A stretch of 64,000 bases of DNA from CAYYAQ01 sp964469555 (GTDB lineage Bacteria; Planctomycetota; UBA1135; UBA2386). Each line of letters starts with the position of its first letter. Positions within the stretch are counted from its first letter, which is position 1. The notes below the pieces were generated by a model that worked only from the letters and a program-made list of their open reading frames with translations, made no database searches and had not been told where the DNA came from. The position numbers were made by a program, and so were the translations under genes. Below, piece by piece: positions 28,042 to 37,300 of this stretch. Location of the stretch: the NCBI GenBank assembly GCA_964469555.1, contig CAYYAQ010000004.1, positions 20,385 to 84,384 of the forward strand. The letters run 5' to 3'.

Positions 28042-28983
28042 CTACCTGTCCTTCTTGCGGCGGCGCAGCTGCTCCTTCGCCTTCTGCAACTCCCTCAGGG
28101 CCTTCTCCAGCTCCGCGAGCGGCTTGCGCAGTTCCATGACGTGCTGCTCGGAATCGGTGCGACGACCTCGCTCGTTGCGCTCCCGCTCGCGTTCGCGGCC
28201 ATCATTCTTCTTGGCCCGTTCCGCGGTTGCGTAGAACTGTTTCCCTAGCTTGATCACGACCTCCGCGTGCTTCCCCTTCTGGCCACTCAGGATCTCACCG
28301 GCCATGAGCAAATGCTTCGCGGTCGCCATCCGGCTCGGCGCATCCTCGTACACCTTCTGCGCCTTCTTGTTGCGAACGCCCTTCAACCGGAGGCTCAGGG
28401 CTTGCGATGCACGGTGCAACGACTCTGCCGCATCGCCTCGCTCCGCCTTCTTGAGAACGCCAACGCTGTAGTTCATGATCTCGAACTGCTGCGCGGCAAC
28501 CTGGCGCTCGGTGAGCTTCTTCTTGGTGTTCTTGGTGTTCTTGGGCTGTTGCTTCTGGCGCACGCGGCCTTCCCGCCTCTCGTCGCGCCCCCGGTCGCCG
28601 CGGGCCAGGATCTTCCGCAGTTTCCGCGAGTACATGTTGAGCTTCTGGGCCTGCGCGGACTGGCCAGATTCCTTGAGAGCGCCGACCGCACGCTCCAGGT
28701 GCTTCCACAACCCGTTGTATTCATCACGACGGCGATCGCGCTCGTTCTTGCTGCGGCCTTCGCCATTCCGGTTCGAGACCGCCGCCAGCCTCTTCGTGAG
28801 TGCGCTCGCGTCCGACAGCAGCTTCCGGGCCTGCTCGTGACGACCTTCCACCACCAGCTTCTCGGCCTGGTTCGTCAGCGAGTGGATTCTCTTCTTCGCC
28901 GCCTCGAGTTCGTCGTTCTGGGCGGTGGCGGTGGCGACGAAGACCGCCAGAGCCATCACGAGCAGGGCGGATAGTCGTTTCAT
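28042..28983 (-). CDS. Exported, highly charged helical protein
   Basis: 313 residues. A signal peptide (LSALLVMALAVFVATATAQ) is followed by almost pure charged helix: heptad-like stretches near residues 25-70 and 275-310 (LRKPLAELEKALRELQKAKE) and very Lys/Arg-rich linkers in between (R-G-D-R-G-R-D-E-R-R-E-G-R). This suggests a coiled-coil protein of the periplasm or cell surface. No enzyme motif is present and I do not recognise a named family, although exported charged helical proteins of this kind are frequent in planctomycetes. The 108-bp gap to the SDR gene has nothing obvious. Confidence 0.72.
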   Translation of the reverse strand: MKRLSALLVMALAVFVATATAQNDELEAAKKRIHSLTNQAEKLVVEGRHEQARKLLSDASALTKRLAAVSNRNGEGRSKNERDRRRDEYNGLWKHLERAVGALKESGQSAQAQKLNMYSRKLRKILARGDRGRDERREGRVRQKQQPKNTKNTKKKLTERQVAAQQFEIMNYSVGVLKKAERGDAAESLHRASQALSLRLKGVRNKKAQKVYEDAPSRMATAKHLLMAGEILSGQKGKHAEVVIKLGKQFYATAERAKKNDGRERERERNERGRRTDSEQHVMELRKPLAELEKALRELQKAKEQLRRRKKDR

Positions 28984-29214
28984 CGTGGTTCTTCCTCGGA
29001 AAGGGGGAGCAGTGCGTGCGTCGCGCCGATGCGAACGCGAGACGATACCTTGGGGAGGCTCACGCCCCGTGCTCCATCGGGTGGTTCAGCGGCGCAGCTT
29101 GACGACCGGAAACGGTCACCCGAAATCGCCCGAACAAGAAACAGATGTAATCGCTAACATCCTGGATTGCGGCCCCCGCGACCGGTTTCGGCGAAGTGTC
29201 CGGCTTGGGGCACT

Positions 29215-29247
29215 ACCCTTCCCCACTATCATCACCCTTCCCCACTA
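29215..29247 (+). repeat. 19-bp-period direct repeat just upstream of the kelch gene start
   Basis: ACCCTTCCCCACTA occurs at 29215-29228 and 29234-29247, three bases before the ATG at 29250. A CT-rich, G-free 5' leader of this kind has no Shine-Dalgarno site. The 265-bp gap 28984-29249 otherwise shows nothing I can name; it must contain the promoter of the kelch-to-ACP gene unit. Confidence 0.7.
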
Positions 29248-29249
29248 AC

Positions 29250-30581
29250 ATGAGTTCCACGCCCGCGCCCGGTCCTCTCCTCGCTGTCTGGGGAGTCCTG
29301 CTCATGCATACCCCCGTCGGTGCACAGAGCCCCGGCTTCTGGGAAGCCCGACCCGCGTTGAACTCCGCCCGACAGGAACTCGCCGCTGCGGTACTCCAGG
29401 GCCGCGTCTACGCCGCCGGCGGGTTCGGGTCCAATCGGGCCCCGCTCAGGACCGTCGAACGGTTCGATCCGATCGCCAAGAAGTGGTCGTTCGTCGCCAA
29501 CCTCCCGACGACGCTGCACCACTTCGGGATGGCGCCTGTCGGCGGCAAGCTCTACGCGATCGGTGGGTACGTCTCCGGATTCTCGGGGACGGACAAGTGC
29601 TGGTCCTACGATCCCGCGACGAACAAGTGGAGCGCCATCGCCAGCCTCCCGCGGGCGCGCGGTGGACTCGTCGCCGTGGCGCTCGGCGGCAAGATCTACG
29701 CGATTGGAGGTGTCGTGCCGCGGGTCGGCGTCGTGGCGGATCTCACCGTGTACGACCCCGCGACGAACAAGTGGGCGACGCTGACTTCGATGGCGTTTCG
29801 CCGGGAACACCTGGCGGCGGCAACGCTCGGCGGCAAGCTCTACGCCGTCGGCGGTAGACGCGGGGGAAACTTCGCCTATCTGGAGGAGTATGACCCGGCC
29901 ACGAACAAGTGGACGCGGCGCAAGGACATGCCGACCGCGCGGGGCGGGAACGGGGCGGCGATCCTGAACGGCAAGCTGGTGGTCGTCGGCGGCGAGTCAC
30001 CCGGCATTTTCCCGCAAGCGGAAGAGTACGACCCGACGACGAACACGTGGCGCAGCCTGGAACGCATGAGAACCGGCGTCCACGGGATCTACCCGGTGTC
30101 GTTCGGCGACGAGATCGTGGTCGTCGGCGGCGCGACGGTCGCGGGCTTCGGCGCGGTCAACATCGTGCAGTCGCTGCGGCTGCACCCCGATGGCGTCGAT
30201 CCGTACGGAACCGGCACGCCGTCGTGCAACGGCACGCTGACGGTCTACGTCAGCCACCGCCCCGTCCCCAGCGAGCCCAGGTTCTCGTTCCTCTCGGATG
30301 GACTTCCAAGAAGCACGTTCGGAATCTTCGCGTTTGGGGTCGGTGCCGACACCGCTGGTTCGACGATCTTGGGATTCCGGACCCACCTGGATCTCGCCAA
30401 ACTGATCATTCTCCTCCCGATGAGCAGTGACGCGGCGGGTCGAAACGTCTTCAAAGTCCCACTCCCCGCTGGCACGTCGGGAATCCACGACTACATTCAG
30501 TTCCTGTGGGCGAACAATTCAGGCTGCGGCGGCGCAGGAACGACGAGCACGTCGCGAGGATTGAGCGTGCGCATCCGATGA
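29250..30581 (+). CDS. Secreted kelch-repeat beta-propeller with planctomycete C-terminal domain
   Basis: 443 residues from the ATG at 29250 (signal peptide PLLAVWGVLLMHTPVGA). Six kelch blades follow, each with a Gly-Gly doublet preceded by a strand (YAAGGF, YAIGGY, YAIGGV, YAVGGR, VVVGGE, VVVGGA) and a YDPATNKW-type end. From about residue 325 comes a different domain of about 115 residues starting G-T-G-T-P-S-C-N-G and ending S-R-G-L-S-V-R-I-R, the beta-domain that closes many planctomycete secreted proteins. Its TGA overlaps the ATG of the DUF1080 gene (ATGA, 30578-30581). Kelch propellers bind ligands or, more rarely, are galactose-oxidase-like; I see no copper-ligand set here. Confidence 0.88.
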   Translation: MSSTPAPGPLLAVWGVLLMHTPVGAQSPGFWEARPALNSARQELAAAVLQGRVYAAGGFGSNRAPLRTVERFDPIAKKWSFVANLPTTLHHFGMAPVGGKLYAIGGYVSGFSGTDKCWSYDPATNKWSAIASLPRARGGLVAVALGGKIYAIGGVVPRVGVVADLTVYDPATNKWATLTSMAFRREHLAAATLGGKLYAVGGRRGGNFAYLEEYDPATNKWTRRKDMPTARGGNGAAILNGKLVVVGGESPGIFPQAEEYDPTTNTWRSLERMRTGVHGIYPVSFGDEIVVVGGATVAGFGAVNIVQSLRLHPDGVDPYGTGTPSCNGTLTVYVSHRPVPSEPRFSFLSDGLPRSTFGIFAFGVGADTAGSTILGFRTHLDLAKLIILLPMSSDAAGRNVFKVPLPAGTSGIHDYIQFLWANNSGCGGAGTTSTSRGLSVRIR

Positions 30582-31216
30582 CAACCGCGATGCGGACCGG
30601 GATCGCCCTCGGGTTGCTCGGATCGCTTCTCGGTTGCATGTGCACGCCGACGGCAGGCCCCGACGGTTGGATCGACCTGTTCGACGGACAGAGTCTCGCG
30701 TGCTGGAAGGTCACCGACTTCGCCGACCACGGCGAAGTCCGAGTGGAGAAGGGCGCCCTCGTCCTGAAGCCAGGGACCCCGTTCAGCGGCGTGACTCTCG
30801 ACGGCGCAGCCTTTCCGACCTCCGACTACGAGATCGAACTGCGTGGCGCCAAGGTCGACGGTGACGACTTCTTCTGCGCGCTCACGTTCCCGGTCGGAGC
30901 GAGCCACTGCACTCTCGTCCTCGGAGGCTGGGGCGGGCAACTCGTCGGTCTTTCGTCGCTGGACGAGATGGACGCGTCCGAAAACCCGACGACGGAATTC
31001 ATGGACTTCGAAAAGGGCCGATTCTATGACGTGCGCATTCGCGTCACTACCAAACACATCACGGCGTGGATCGGCGACAAGAAGATCATCGACCAGGATA
31101 TTCGTGAGCACACCGTGTCCGTGCGTTGGGAAGTCGAGCCATCTCGACCACTCGGGATCGCTTCATTCGAAACCGAAGCTGCGTACACGAGGATTCGCTA
31201 CCGCTCCGTTCACTAG
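30578..31216 (+). CDS. DUF1080 (LamG-like) lipoprotein
   Basis: 212 residues. The N-terminus IALGLLGSLLGC gives a lipobox with Cys20. The domain starts W-I-D-L-F-D-G-Q-S-L-A-C-W-K-V, the usual DUF1080 opening, and runs through a jelly-roll pattern (SDYEIELRGAKVDGDDFFCA, FYDVRIRVTTKHITAWIGDK) to the end. DUF1080 domains bind or hydrolyse sugars (3-keto-disaccharide hydrolase is one named activity). It is translationally coupled to the kelch gene and followed after 32 bp by the decarboxylase gene. Substrate unknown. Confidence 0.87.
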   Translation: MTTAMRTGIALGLLGSLLGCMCTPTAGPDGWIDLFDGQSLACWKVTDFADHGEVRVEKGALVLKPGTPFSGVTLDGAAFPTSDYEIELRGAKVDGDDFFCALTFPVGASHCTLVLGGWGGQLVGLSSLDEMDASENPTTEFMDFEKGRFYDVRIRVTTKHITAWIGDKKIIDQDIREHTVSVRWEVEPSRPLGIASFETEAAYTRIRYRSVH

Positions 31217-31248
31217 CCCGGACCATTCTGTTCCTCTCGGTCGCCCCC

Positions 31249-32556
31249 ATGACTGACCGCGACCAACTCTCACTCACCTCCCGCCTGCTCCGCGATCTCG
31301 GTCCGGAACACGGCGATGGTCTGCGGATCGGCGGCGTGTCGGCGGAGGAGATCGCCGAGCAGTTCGGGACGCCGTGCTACGTCTACGACGCGGAGCTGCT
31401 CCGTCGACGTTGCGCGGAGGTGACGAGGTCACTCGGCGTCGACGTCCTGTTCGCGATCAAGGCCAATCCCTGCCTCGCGGTCGGACAGGTTCTCGCTGAC
31501 GCGGGCGCCGGAGCTGACGTCGCTTCCGCTGGCGAAGTACACGTCGCGATGCGCGCAGGTTTCGCGAAGGAGAAGATCCAGTTCGCCGGACCGGGGAAGA
31601 CGCGCGCGGAACTGAGCCTCGCGGTGGACCGCGGCGTCGGAACGATCAACCTCGAGTCGGCATCGGAGTACGAGACGCTGCTGAGGATCGTGCGAGAGCG
31701 CAAGCCCGAGTCACCGCCGGCGGTCGCGATCCGGATCAACCCGACCATCGGCGTCGCCGGCGCCAGGATGCGGATGGGTGGCGGTTGTTCGAAGTTCGGC
31801 GTCGACGTCGAAGACGTGACGGCCCTCGCTCGCCGCATCGTGGACCACGGCGTCGTCTCCCTGGGTGGGTTGCACTGCTACCTGGGGACCCAGGTGTTCG
31901 ACGCCGACGCCTGGCTCGACAGCGTGCGCGGCTTGTCGGACTTTGCCAGCGAAGTCGAGACCTCGCTCGGCGTCAAATTGGATTCGTTGAACCTCGGCGG
32001 AGGCTTCGGCGTGCCGTGCTTCGAAGGCGACGCGGAGTTCGATCTCGATGCTGCGGGCGACGGACTGCACGCGTTGATGGATGGTGACCGACGGTACTTC
32101 GTGGAGCTCGGTCGCTATTTGACTGCTCCATCCGGCGTCTACCTCGCCCGGGTCGAGCACATCAAGGAGTCAAGGGGCAAGCGGTTCGCCGTCTTGGACG
32201 GCGGCATGCACCACTTCGGGGCAGCGACTGGGATCGGCGCTGTGATCCGCCGACCGTTCCCGATCGTCTCGGCGACCGCGCCGTTCGAATCGGGAGAACC
32301 CCAAGTCGTGTGCGGTCCGCTGTGCACCCCCGCGGATGAGTTCGCCTCGACCGCGAGCCTACAGCGATTGGCGGTCGGAGATCTCGTCGCGATACTCGCG
32401 GCGGGAGCGTACGGACTGACGTTCTCACCGGTACTGTTCCTCAGTCACCCCACCCCCGCCGAAGTCCTGGTCGACGCCGGCAAGGCGCACCTCGTTCGGC
32501 AACGCGGTCGCGCGGAGGACGCCCTGCGCGGTCAGTTCCTGCCGGGGGAGGCATGA
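31249..32556 (+). CDS. Fold-III PLP-dependent decarboxylase (LysA/DapDC type)
   Basis: 435 residues from the ATG at 31249. It belongs to the ornithine/diaminopimelate decarboxylase fold: PLP-binding Lys71 in LFAIKANPCLAV, GAGADVASAGEVHVAMRAG, the conserved C-S-K-F-G-V, HCYLGTQVFD, NLGGGFGVP (phosphate-binding Gly loop) and CGPLCTPADEF with the catalytic Cys of the partner subunit. A true DapDC reads E-S-G-D in part of that motif; the C-G-P-L-C-T-P-A-D form is typical of the non-lysine group, including the decarboxylase of exosortase-A loci. Its TGA overlaps the ligase ATG (32553-32556) and an acyl carrier protein follows, so it probably acts on, or supplies an amine for, a carrier-bound product and not lysine biosynthesis. 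Confidence 0.85.
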   Translation: MTDRDQLSLTSRLLRDLGPEHGDGLRIGGVSAEEIAEQFGTPCYVYDAELLRRRCAEVTRSLGVDVLFAIKANPCLAVGQVLADAGAGADVASAGEVHVAMRAGFAKEKIQFAGPGKTRAELSLAVDRGVGTINLESASEYETLLRIVRERKPESPPAVAIRINPTIGVAGARMRMGGGCSKFGVDVEDVTALARRIVDHGVVSLGGLHCYLGTQVFDADAWLDSVRGLSDFASEVETSLGVKLDSLNLGGGFGVPCFEGDAEFDLDAAGDGLHALMDGDRRYFVELGRYLTAPSGVYLARVEHIKESRGKRFAVLDGGMHHFGAATGIGAVIRRPFPIVSATAPFESGEPQVVCGPLCTPADEFASTASLQRLAVGDLVAILAAGAYGLTFSPVLFLSHPTPAEVLVDAGKAHLVRQRGRAEDALRGQFLPGEA

Positions 32557-34034
32557 TACTCCGCTCCCGCCTGCACGCCGCCGCCACGGGTCGAGAGGAG
32601 TCGATCGCGATTTCGCGAGAAGAATTGGCCTGGACGTTCGGCGAACTTGAACGGTGGACGAACACGCTGACGATGCGACTGTCGAACGCGTCACGACCGC
32701 CGAAGATCGCGGCAGGGCTGCCCGGCGGTCCTGAGTTCTCCGCATTGCAGTTCGCCTGCGCCGCGGCGAACACCCTGTTCGCACCAGTGCCTGCACGCGC
32801 GACGCAGCGGGAGTTGCGCCACATCCTACAGCTCGTGCCGTACGACTTCGTCGTCGTTCCCGACAGGGCGGGCGGCGAGCTCTACGGAAAGGCGGGCGCT
32901 CAGACGATCTTGTTCGAAGAGCTCGCGCGGGGCGAACGACTCCCCCCGTCGCGTGAAGACGCCGCAGACCCGCGCTTGCAGAACGCGCGACTTCTGCAGT
33001 TGACATCCGGATCGACGGGCAAGCCGCACGGGGTGTTGTTGACCGAGGACAACCTCCTCGCGAACCTCGACCAGAACGAGGACTTCCTCGCGGGATTCGC
33101 GGACCAACACGTGTTCTGCCCCCTCTTCCAGAATCAGGCCATGGGCGGCGCCATCGCGCTCGAGCATCTCTGTTCGGGATCACCGGTCCACTTCGCCAAC
33201 CGCTTCGACCCGGCCTCGGACATCGCACGCATGGCCGAACACGGCTGCACCGGGTTGTGGACGAGTCCGCACTACGCGCACTTGCTGCTGCGACTCGGAC
33301 TCCTGCAGCAAGGGCAACTGCCCGCCATGCGCGACCTGACGCTCGGCACGGCAACGGTTTCTTCGGGCCTCGTGAGCGATCTGCAGCGCGCGTTGCCGGA
33401 AGCGCACATCCACATCCGCTATGGCATCGCGGAGGCGCACGGCCCCATCGCGCGGCTCACGCTACACCCGGGTGAGGAGCTGCCCGGCACGGGCGTCGTG
33501 GGCGTTGGGGTGCACGGCGTCGAGGTCCGAGCGGACGGCGAGCTCCTGGCCAGGGCCCCTAGTGGTGCGGAGTTCGGTCTCGGTGACGACGGCGCACTGC
33601 GTTCCCTGCGGCGGGATGGTGGTTTCCTTTCGACGGGAGATCTCGCCGAAGTCGGCGCGGACGGGACCGTGAGGCTGTTCGGCAGGAAGGCCCTGACTCT
33701 CAACGTACACGGCCACCGCGTCGACCCCGCGGAGATCGAGATCCTGCTGCGCGAAATCCCTGGCGTGGGCGACGCGGTGGTGCTCGGCCTCGTGCCCGGG
33801 GACACAACCAGCAGATTCGAAGACGAGCGCATCGTCGCATGTCTCGAACCGGTGCCGGGCCAGACGTGTCCCGAATCGTCCCAGCTGCAGGCGGCATGTG
33901 ACGACGGACTCTCGCCGCACAAACTGCCGAGTCAGTACGTCACCTTCGAGCGCCTGCCTCGCACGCCGAGCGGCAAGCCCGATCGTCAAGCGCTGCGCGA
34001 ACTCCTCTCTTCCCAGTCCCAGGCCCGCGGCTAA
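32553..34034 (+). CDS. AMP-forming acyl/amino-acyl ligase (ANL superfamily)
   Basis: 493 residues. All ANL core motifs are present: the P-loop-like LLQLTSGSTGKPHGVLL, the YGIAEAHGPIARL region (A5), STGDLAEV (A7), LFGRKALTLNVHGHRVDPAE (A8) and PRTPSGKPDRQAL with the catalytic Lys (A10). It would activate a carboxylate with ATP and load it on the carrier protein encoded 3 bp downstream. The shortness and the missing aromatic A4/A5 residues of CoA ligases recall DltA-like and exosortase-A-associated ligases. Coupled by ATGA to the decarboxylase. The substrate cannot be read with confidence. Confidence 0.85.
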   Translation: MILRSRLHAAATGREESIAISREELAWTFGELERWTNTLTMRLSNASRPPKIAAGLPGGPEFSALQFACAAANTLFAPVPARATQRELRHILQLVPYDFVVVPDRAGGELYGKAGAQTILFEELARGERLPPSREDAADPRLQNARLLQLTSGSTGKPHGVLLTEDNLLANLDQNEDFLAGFADQHVFCPLFQNQAMGGAIALEHLCSGSPVHFANRFDPASDIARMAEHGCTGLWTSPHYAHLLLRLGLLQQGQLPAMRDLTLGTATVSSGLVSDLQRALPEAHIHIRYGIAEAHGPIARLTLHPGEELPGTGVVGVGVHGVEVRADGELLARAPSGAEFGLGDDGALRSLRRDGGFLSTGDLAEVGADGTVRLFGRKALTLNVHGHRVDPAEIEILLREIPGVGDAVVLGLVPGDTTSRFEDERIVACLEPVPGQTCPESSQLQAACDDGLSPHKLPSQYVTFERLPRTPSGKPDRQALRELLSSQSQARG

Positions 34035-34037
34035 CCG

Positions 34038-34289
34038 TTGAACGAAGATCTGCAGACCAGGATCGCGGACCTCGTCGCCCGCATCATCGTGGAGAGCACC
34101 GGTCGTACCCTGGCTCTCAGTCCCGATGACCCACTGGTCAGCTCCGGCTACTTGGACTCGATGTGCATGGTAAACCTCGTGATCGCCATGCAATCCGAGC
34201 TGGGAGTCGACCTCGACGTCGCCGACATGAGCGTCGACAACTTCGAAACCGTGCGCGCGATGACCGCGCTCCTCGAACAACGGCGGTGA
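34038..34289 (+). CDS. Acyl carrier protein (phosphopantetheine-binding)
   Basis: 83 residues from a TTG at 34038, right after the ligase stop (TAA at 34032-34034). The helical carrier fold is clear, with the phosphopantetheine attachment Ser41 in SGYLDSMCMVNLV and the DDPLVSSG loop before it; charge is acidic as usual. It is not the housekeeping AcpP (no fatty-acid genes around), and the L-D-S motif is the DltC/PCP-like form. It closes the plus-strand unit, and a long hairpin follows 3 bp later. It is the expected acceptor of the ligase product. Confidence 0.88.
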   Translation: MNEDLQTRIADLVARIIVESTGRTLALSPDDPLVSSGYLDSMCMVNLVIAMQSELGVDLDVADMSVDNFETVRAMTALLEQRR

Positions 34290-34292
34290 ACG

Positions 34293-34333
34293 AAAACGGT
34301 CGATACCGTGCCAGGCGCGGGATCGACCGTTTT
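34293..34333. terminator. 41-nt nested inverted repeat after the carrier-protein gene
   Basis: Outer 12-bp arms AAAACGGTCGAT and ATCGACCGTTTT are perfect; inside sits CCGTGCC-a-GGCGCGG with one mismatch. It begins 3 bp after the ACP stop, ends in T-rich sequence on both strands, and lies between convergent genes, so it can serve as a bidirectional intrinsic terminator. The inner core GTGCCAGGC is shared with the palindrome at 18487. Confidence 0.7.
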
Positions 34334-34356
34334 CTGCGTCGCTGGGGCGCGGAGTA

Positions 34357-37300
34357 TCAGCGCGGTCGGGGGTCGTCGCTGATCTTGAAGGAGGCTTCCT
34401 TCGTCTTGCCGTCCGCAGTGACCAGGACCTTGTAGGTGCCGGTGGTTCCGCCGCCGCGACCGAAGCGACCGCCGCGGGAACGGCTGGAACCGGTCCTCCC
34501 GGTGCCACCAGTACGCGGGTTGGGACGACCATCCCACTCGACGCGGTTCAGACCGGCGACGGCCTTGACCTTGATGTCACGAATCACCTTGTCCGTCGCA
34601 TCCTTGATCTGGACCTTCAGCTCGCCGGGAACCTTCTTCAGGTTGAAGAAGATCTGCGTCGAGCGCACCGGGATCTGGCCGGTGAAGCGGCTGGCACCAC
34701 CCGAACTACCGCGACTGGAACCGCGGCGCCAGCGGATCACCTCGGACGGCTTGAACACCGCGAGGTCTTCGGCCACCGCCTTCGCTGTCATCTGGCGCAC
34801 GGGCGCGATGTCAATGCTCCACAGACTGCGTCCGTGGGTGGCGATGACGATATCGCCACACGTCGCGTGCTGCGCGATCTCGTGGACCGCTACCGTCGGC
34901 AGGTTGTTGTGGAAGCGCGTCCAATCCTTGCCGCGGTTCAGCGAGATGTAGAGCCCGAACTCCGTCCCGACATAGAGCAGGTTCTCGTTCACCCGGTCCT
35001 CACGGACGACGCGCGTCGAACCGCGAGGGAGGTTGCCGCGAATCGAAGACCATGTCTGGCCGAAGTCCTCGCTGACGAGAACGTAGGGATCGTCGTCGTT
35101 GGACCTGTGCCCGTCGACAGTGACGTAGACTCGACCTTCCTTGTGGCGCGATGCCTCGATCCCGCTGATCCACATCGGCTTCTTGACGATGTCGGTGAAC
35201 GGCACGCCGGCAGCGCTCGAATCGTCCGAAGGCGCGCCGCCATTCTTGGCTCCATCGCCTTCGTCCACAGCGATCGCTTTGCGGAGGTTGACCCATTCGT
35301 GGTCGCCCTTCTTCGTCATCCAGAGGCCACCGTCATCCGTCCCGGCGTAGAGCACGTCTGCGTTGATCGGCGACTCGGAGATCGCAGTGCCACTGCCGCG
35401 CGAACCCGTGGTGATCTCGGGTGAGATCGACTTGAGGTTCGTGCCTCGATCCAGCGACCGGAACACGCGGTTGCCCACGTTGTAGTAGATCTTCGAGTTG
35501 TGGCTCGAGAGGATGAACGGCGTGCGCCAGTTGTACCGGTAGCGACGCGGACTCGACGCGCCGCGCTGTGCGCCACGACCTGCCGGAGGACCACCGCGTT
35601 GGCGATTGCTTGACGACGCAGGTCGGATCGACCCGGACTCGCGGGTGCGCAGGTTCGTGCGCCGCGTCGCACCGTTCTGGCTCTCGAAGTAGATCAGGTC
35701 CGCGTCGTTGGGATCGACGATCGCGAGGAATCCATCCCCACCACCGATGCGGATCCAATCCTCGTTGATCGCGCCACTACCCGTCGATCCGCGGTGCGGT
35801 GCGCCCCACGTGCCGTTGTCCTGCAGGCCACCGTAGACCGAGTAGTCCCGTCGCGGCCCGATACCGACGTGGTAGAACTGGCCGATGGCCATGTGGTTCT
35901 TGTGTGCCCACGTCTTGGCGCGGTCGTAGCTCACGTAGAGCCCACCGTCACAACCGAGGATGAGGTGATCGCTATCGTTGGGATCGATCCACAGTGCGTG
36001 GTGGTCGGCATGCACGCCGCGGAACGGACCCGACGTGAACGTGTCTCCACCGTCGACCGACTTCGCGCCCGAGATCCCGAGCACGTACTGGAACTTCGTG
36101 TCGTTGGGATCGACGCGAAACTGGCTGAAGTACATCGGTCGCGGATCGAAGCTGTTGATCCGCTTCCAGCTCGTACCACCGTCGTCCGAACGGAAGATCC
36201 CGCCGTGCTCGTATCCGTGCTTGCCCTGGAAACGCTGCAGGTTCGCGCCCTGTCCACCGAGACGGCCCGTGTAGCGCACCGTGCCACCGTAGGTCCGACC
36301 ACCCGAAGTGCCGCCGCGAGATCCACGTCCACGCCGACTGCGTCCGCCCTGCGAGGAGGTCGGCGCCTTCGCCAGCTTCATGCTGATCTTCGCCCTCTTT
36401 CCGGCGCGCTTGTAGAAGACCTCGATGGTCGCGCCGACTTCGAACTGGCAGATGCTCTCGATCACCTTGCTCGCGCCCTTGAAGGCCTGGCCATTGACCT
36501 CGAGGATCACGTCGCCCTTCTTCAAGCCCGCTTCCGCGGCCGGGCTCTTCTCTGGAACCTGAGCGACCGTCGCCCCCTCCTTGGAGTCCGCGACGATGAT
36601 GCCGCTCCATCCGACGTTCTCGCCGGGCTTGCCCATCATCTCGCATTCGACGATCGCGAACACGACGTCGGGGTTCTTGCGGAAGTAGTCGATGCCGACA
36701 CGACCAAGGTTGTTCGTAGGCAGACCCTTAGTCAGTTTCTCGAAGGTCCGCCCGCCGTCCTTCGTGCGGTAGATGCCGCTGCCGGGAGCGATCTTCTTCG
36801 CCGGACTGTTCGTGTCGAACCCATCGCGCTGGCGTTCGTACGTCGCGAAGATCAGGGTGTTGGGATCCTGCGGATGCATGTTGATCGCGATGACGCCGGT
36901 CTTCTCGTCCACGTAGTGGATCTTCTCCCACGTCTTGCCCCCATCAGTCGTCTTGTAGAGGCCACGGTCTTCGTTCTCTCCGTAGAGACGACCGAGCACA
37001 CCGACGTAGACGACATCGGGATTCGTCGGGTGCACGACGATCGAACCGATCTGGAACGACTCCTTGAGCCCCATGTTCTTCCAGGTCTTGCCACCGTCGG
37101 CGGACTTGTAGACTCCGTCACCGTAGCTCACCGAGTTGCGCGGGTTCTCCTCGCCGGTCCCGACCCACACGATGTTCGAGTCGCTCGGAGCGACGCACAC
37201 GGCGCCGATCGACACCACCGTCTCCTTGTCGAACTGATGCTCGAACGTGATGCCGTTGTTGCTGGTCTTGAGCAGACCGCCCGACGCCGTGGCCGCGTAG

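Noticed and set aside
29250..34289. Exosortase/PEP-CTERM system
   Set aside because: The decarboxylase-ligase-ACP trio suggested it, but no exosortase, no EpsI-like gene and no PEP-CTERM tail are present in the window, so the system is not claimed.
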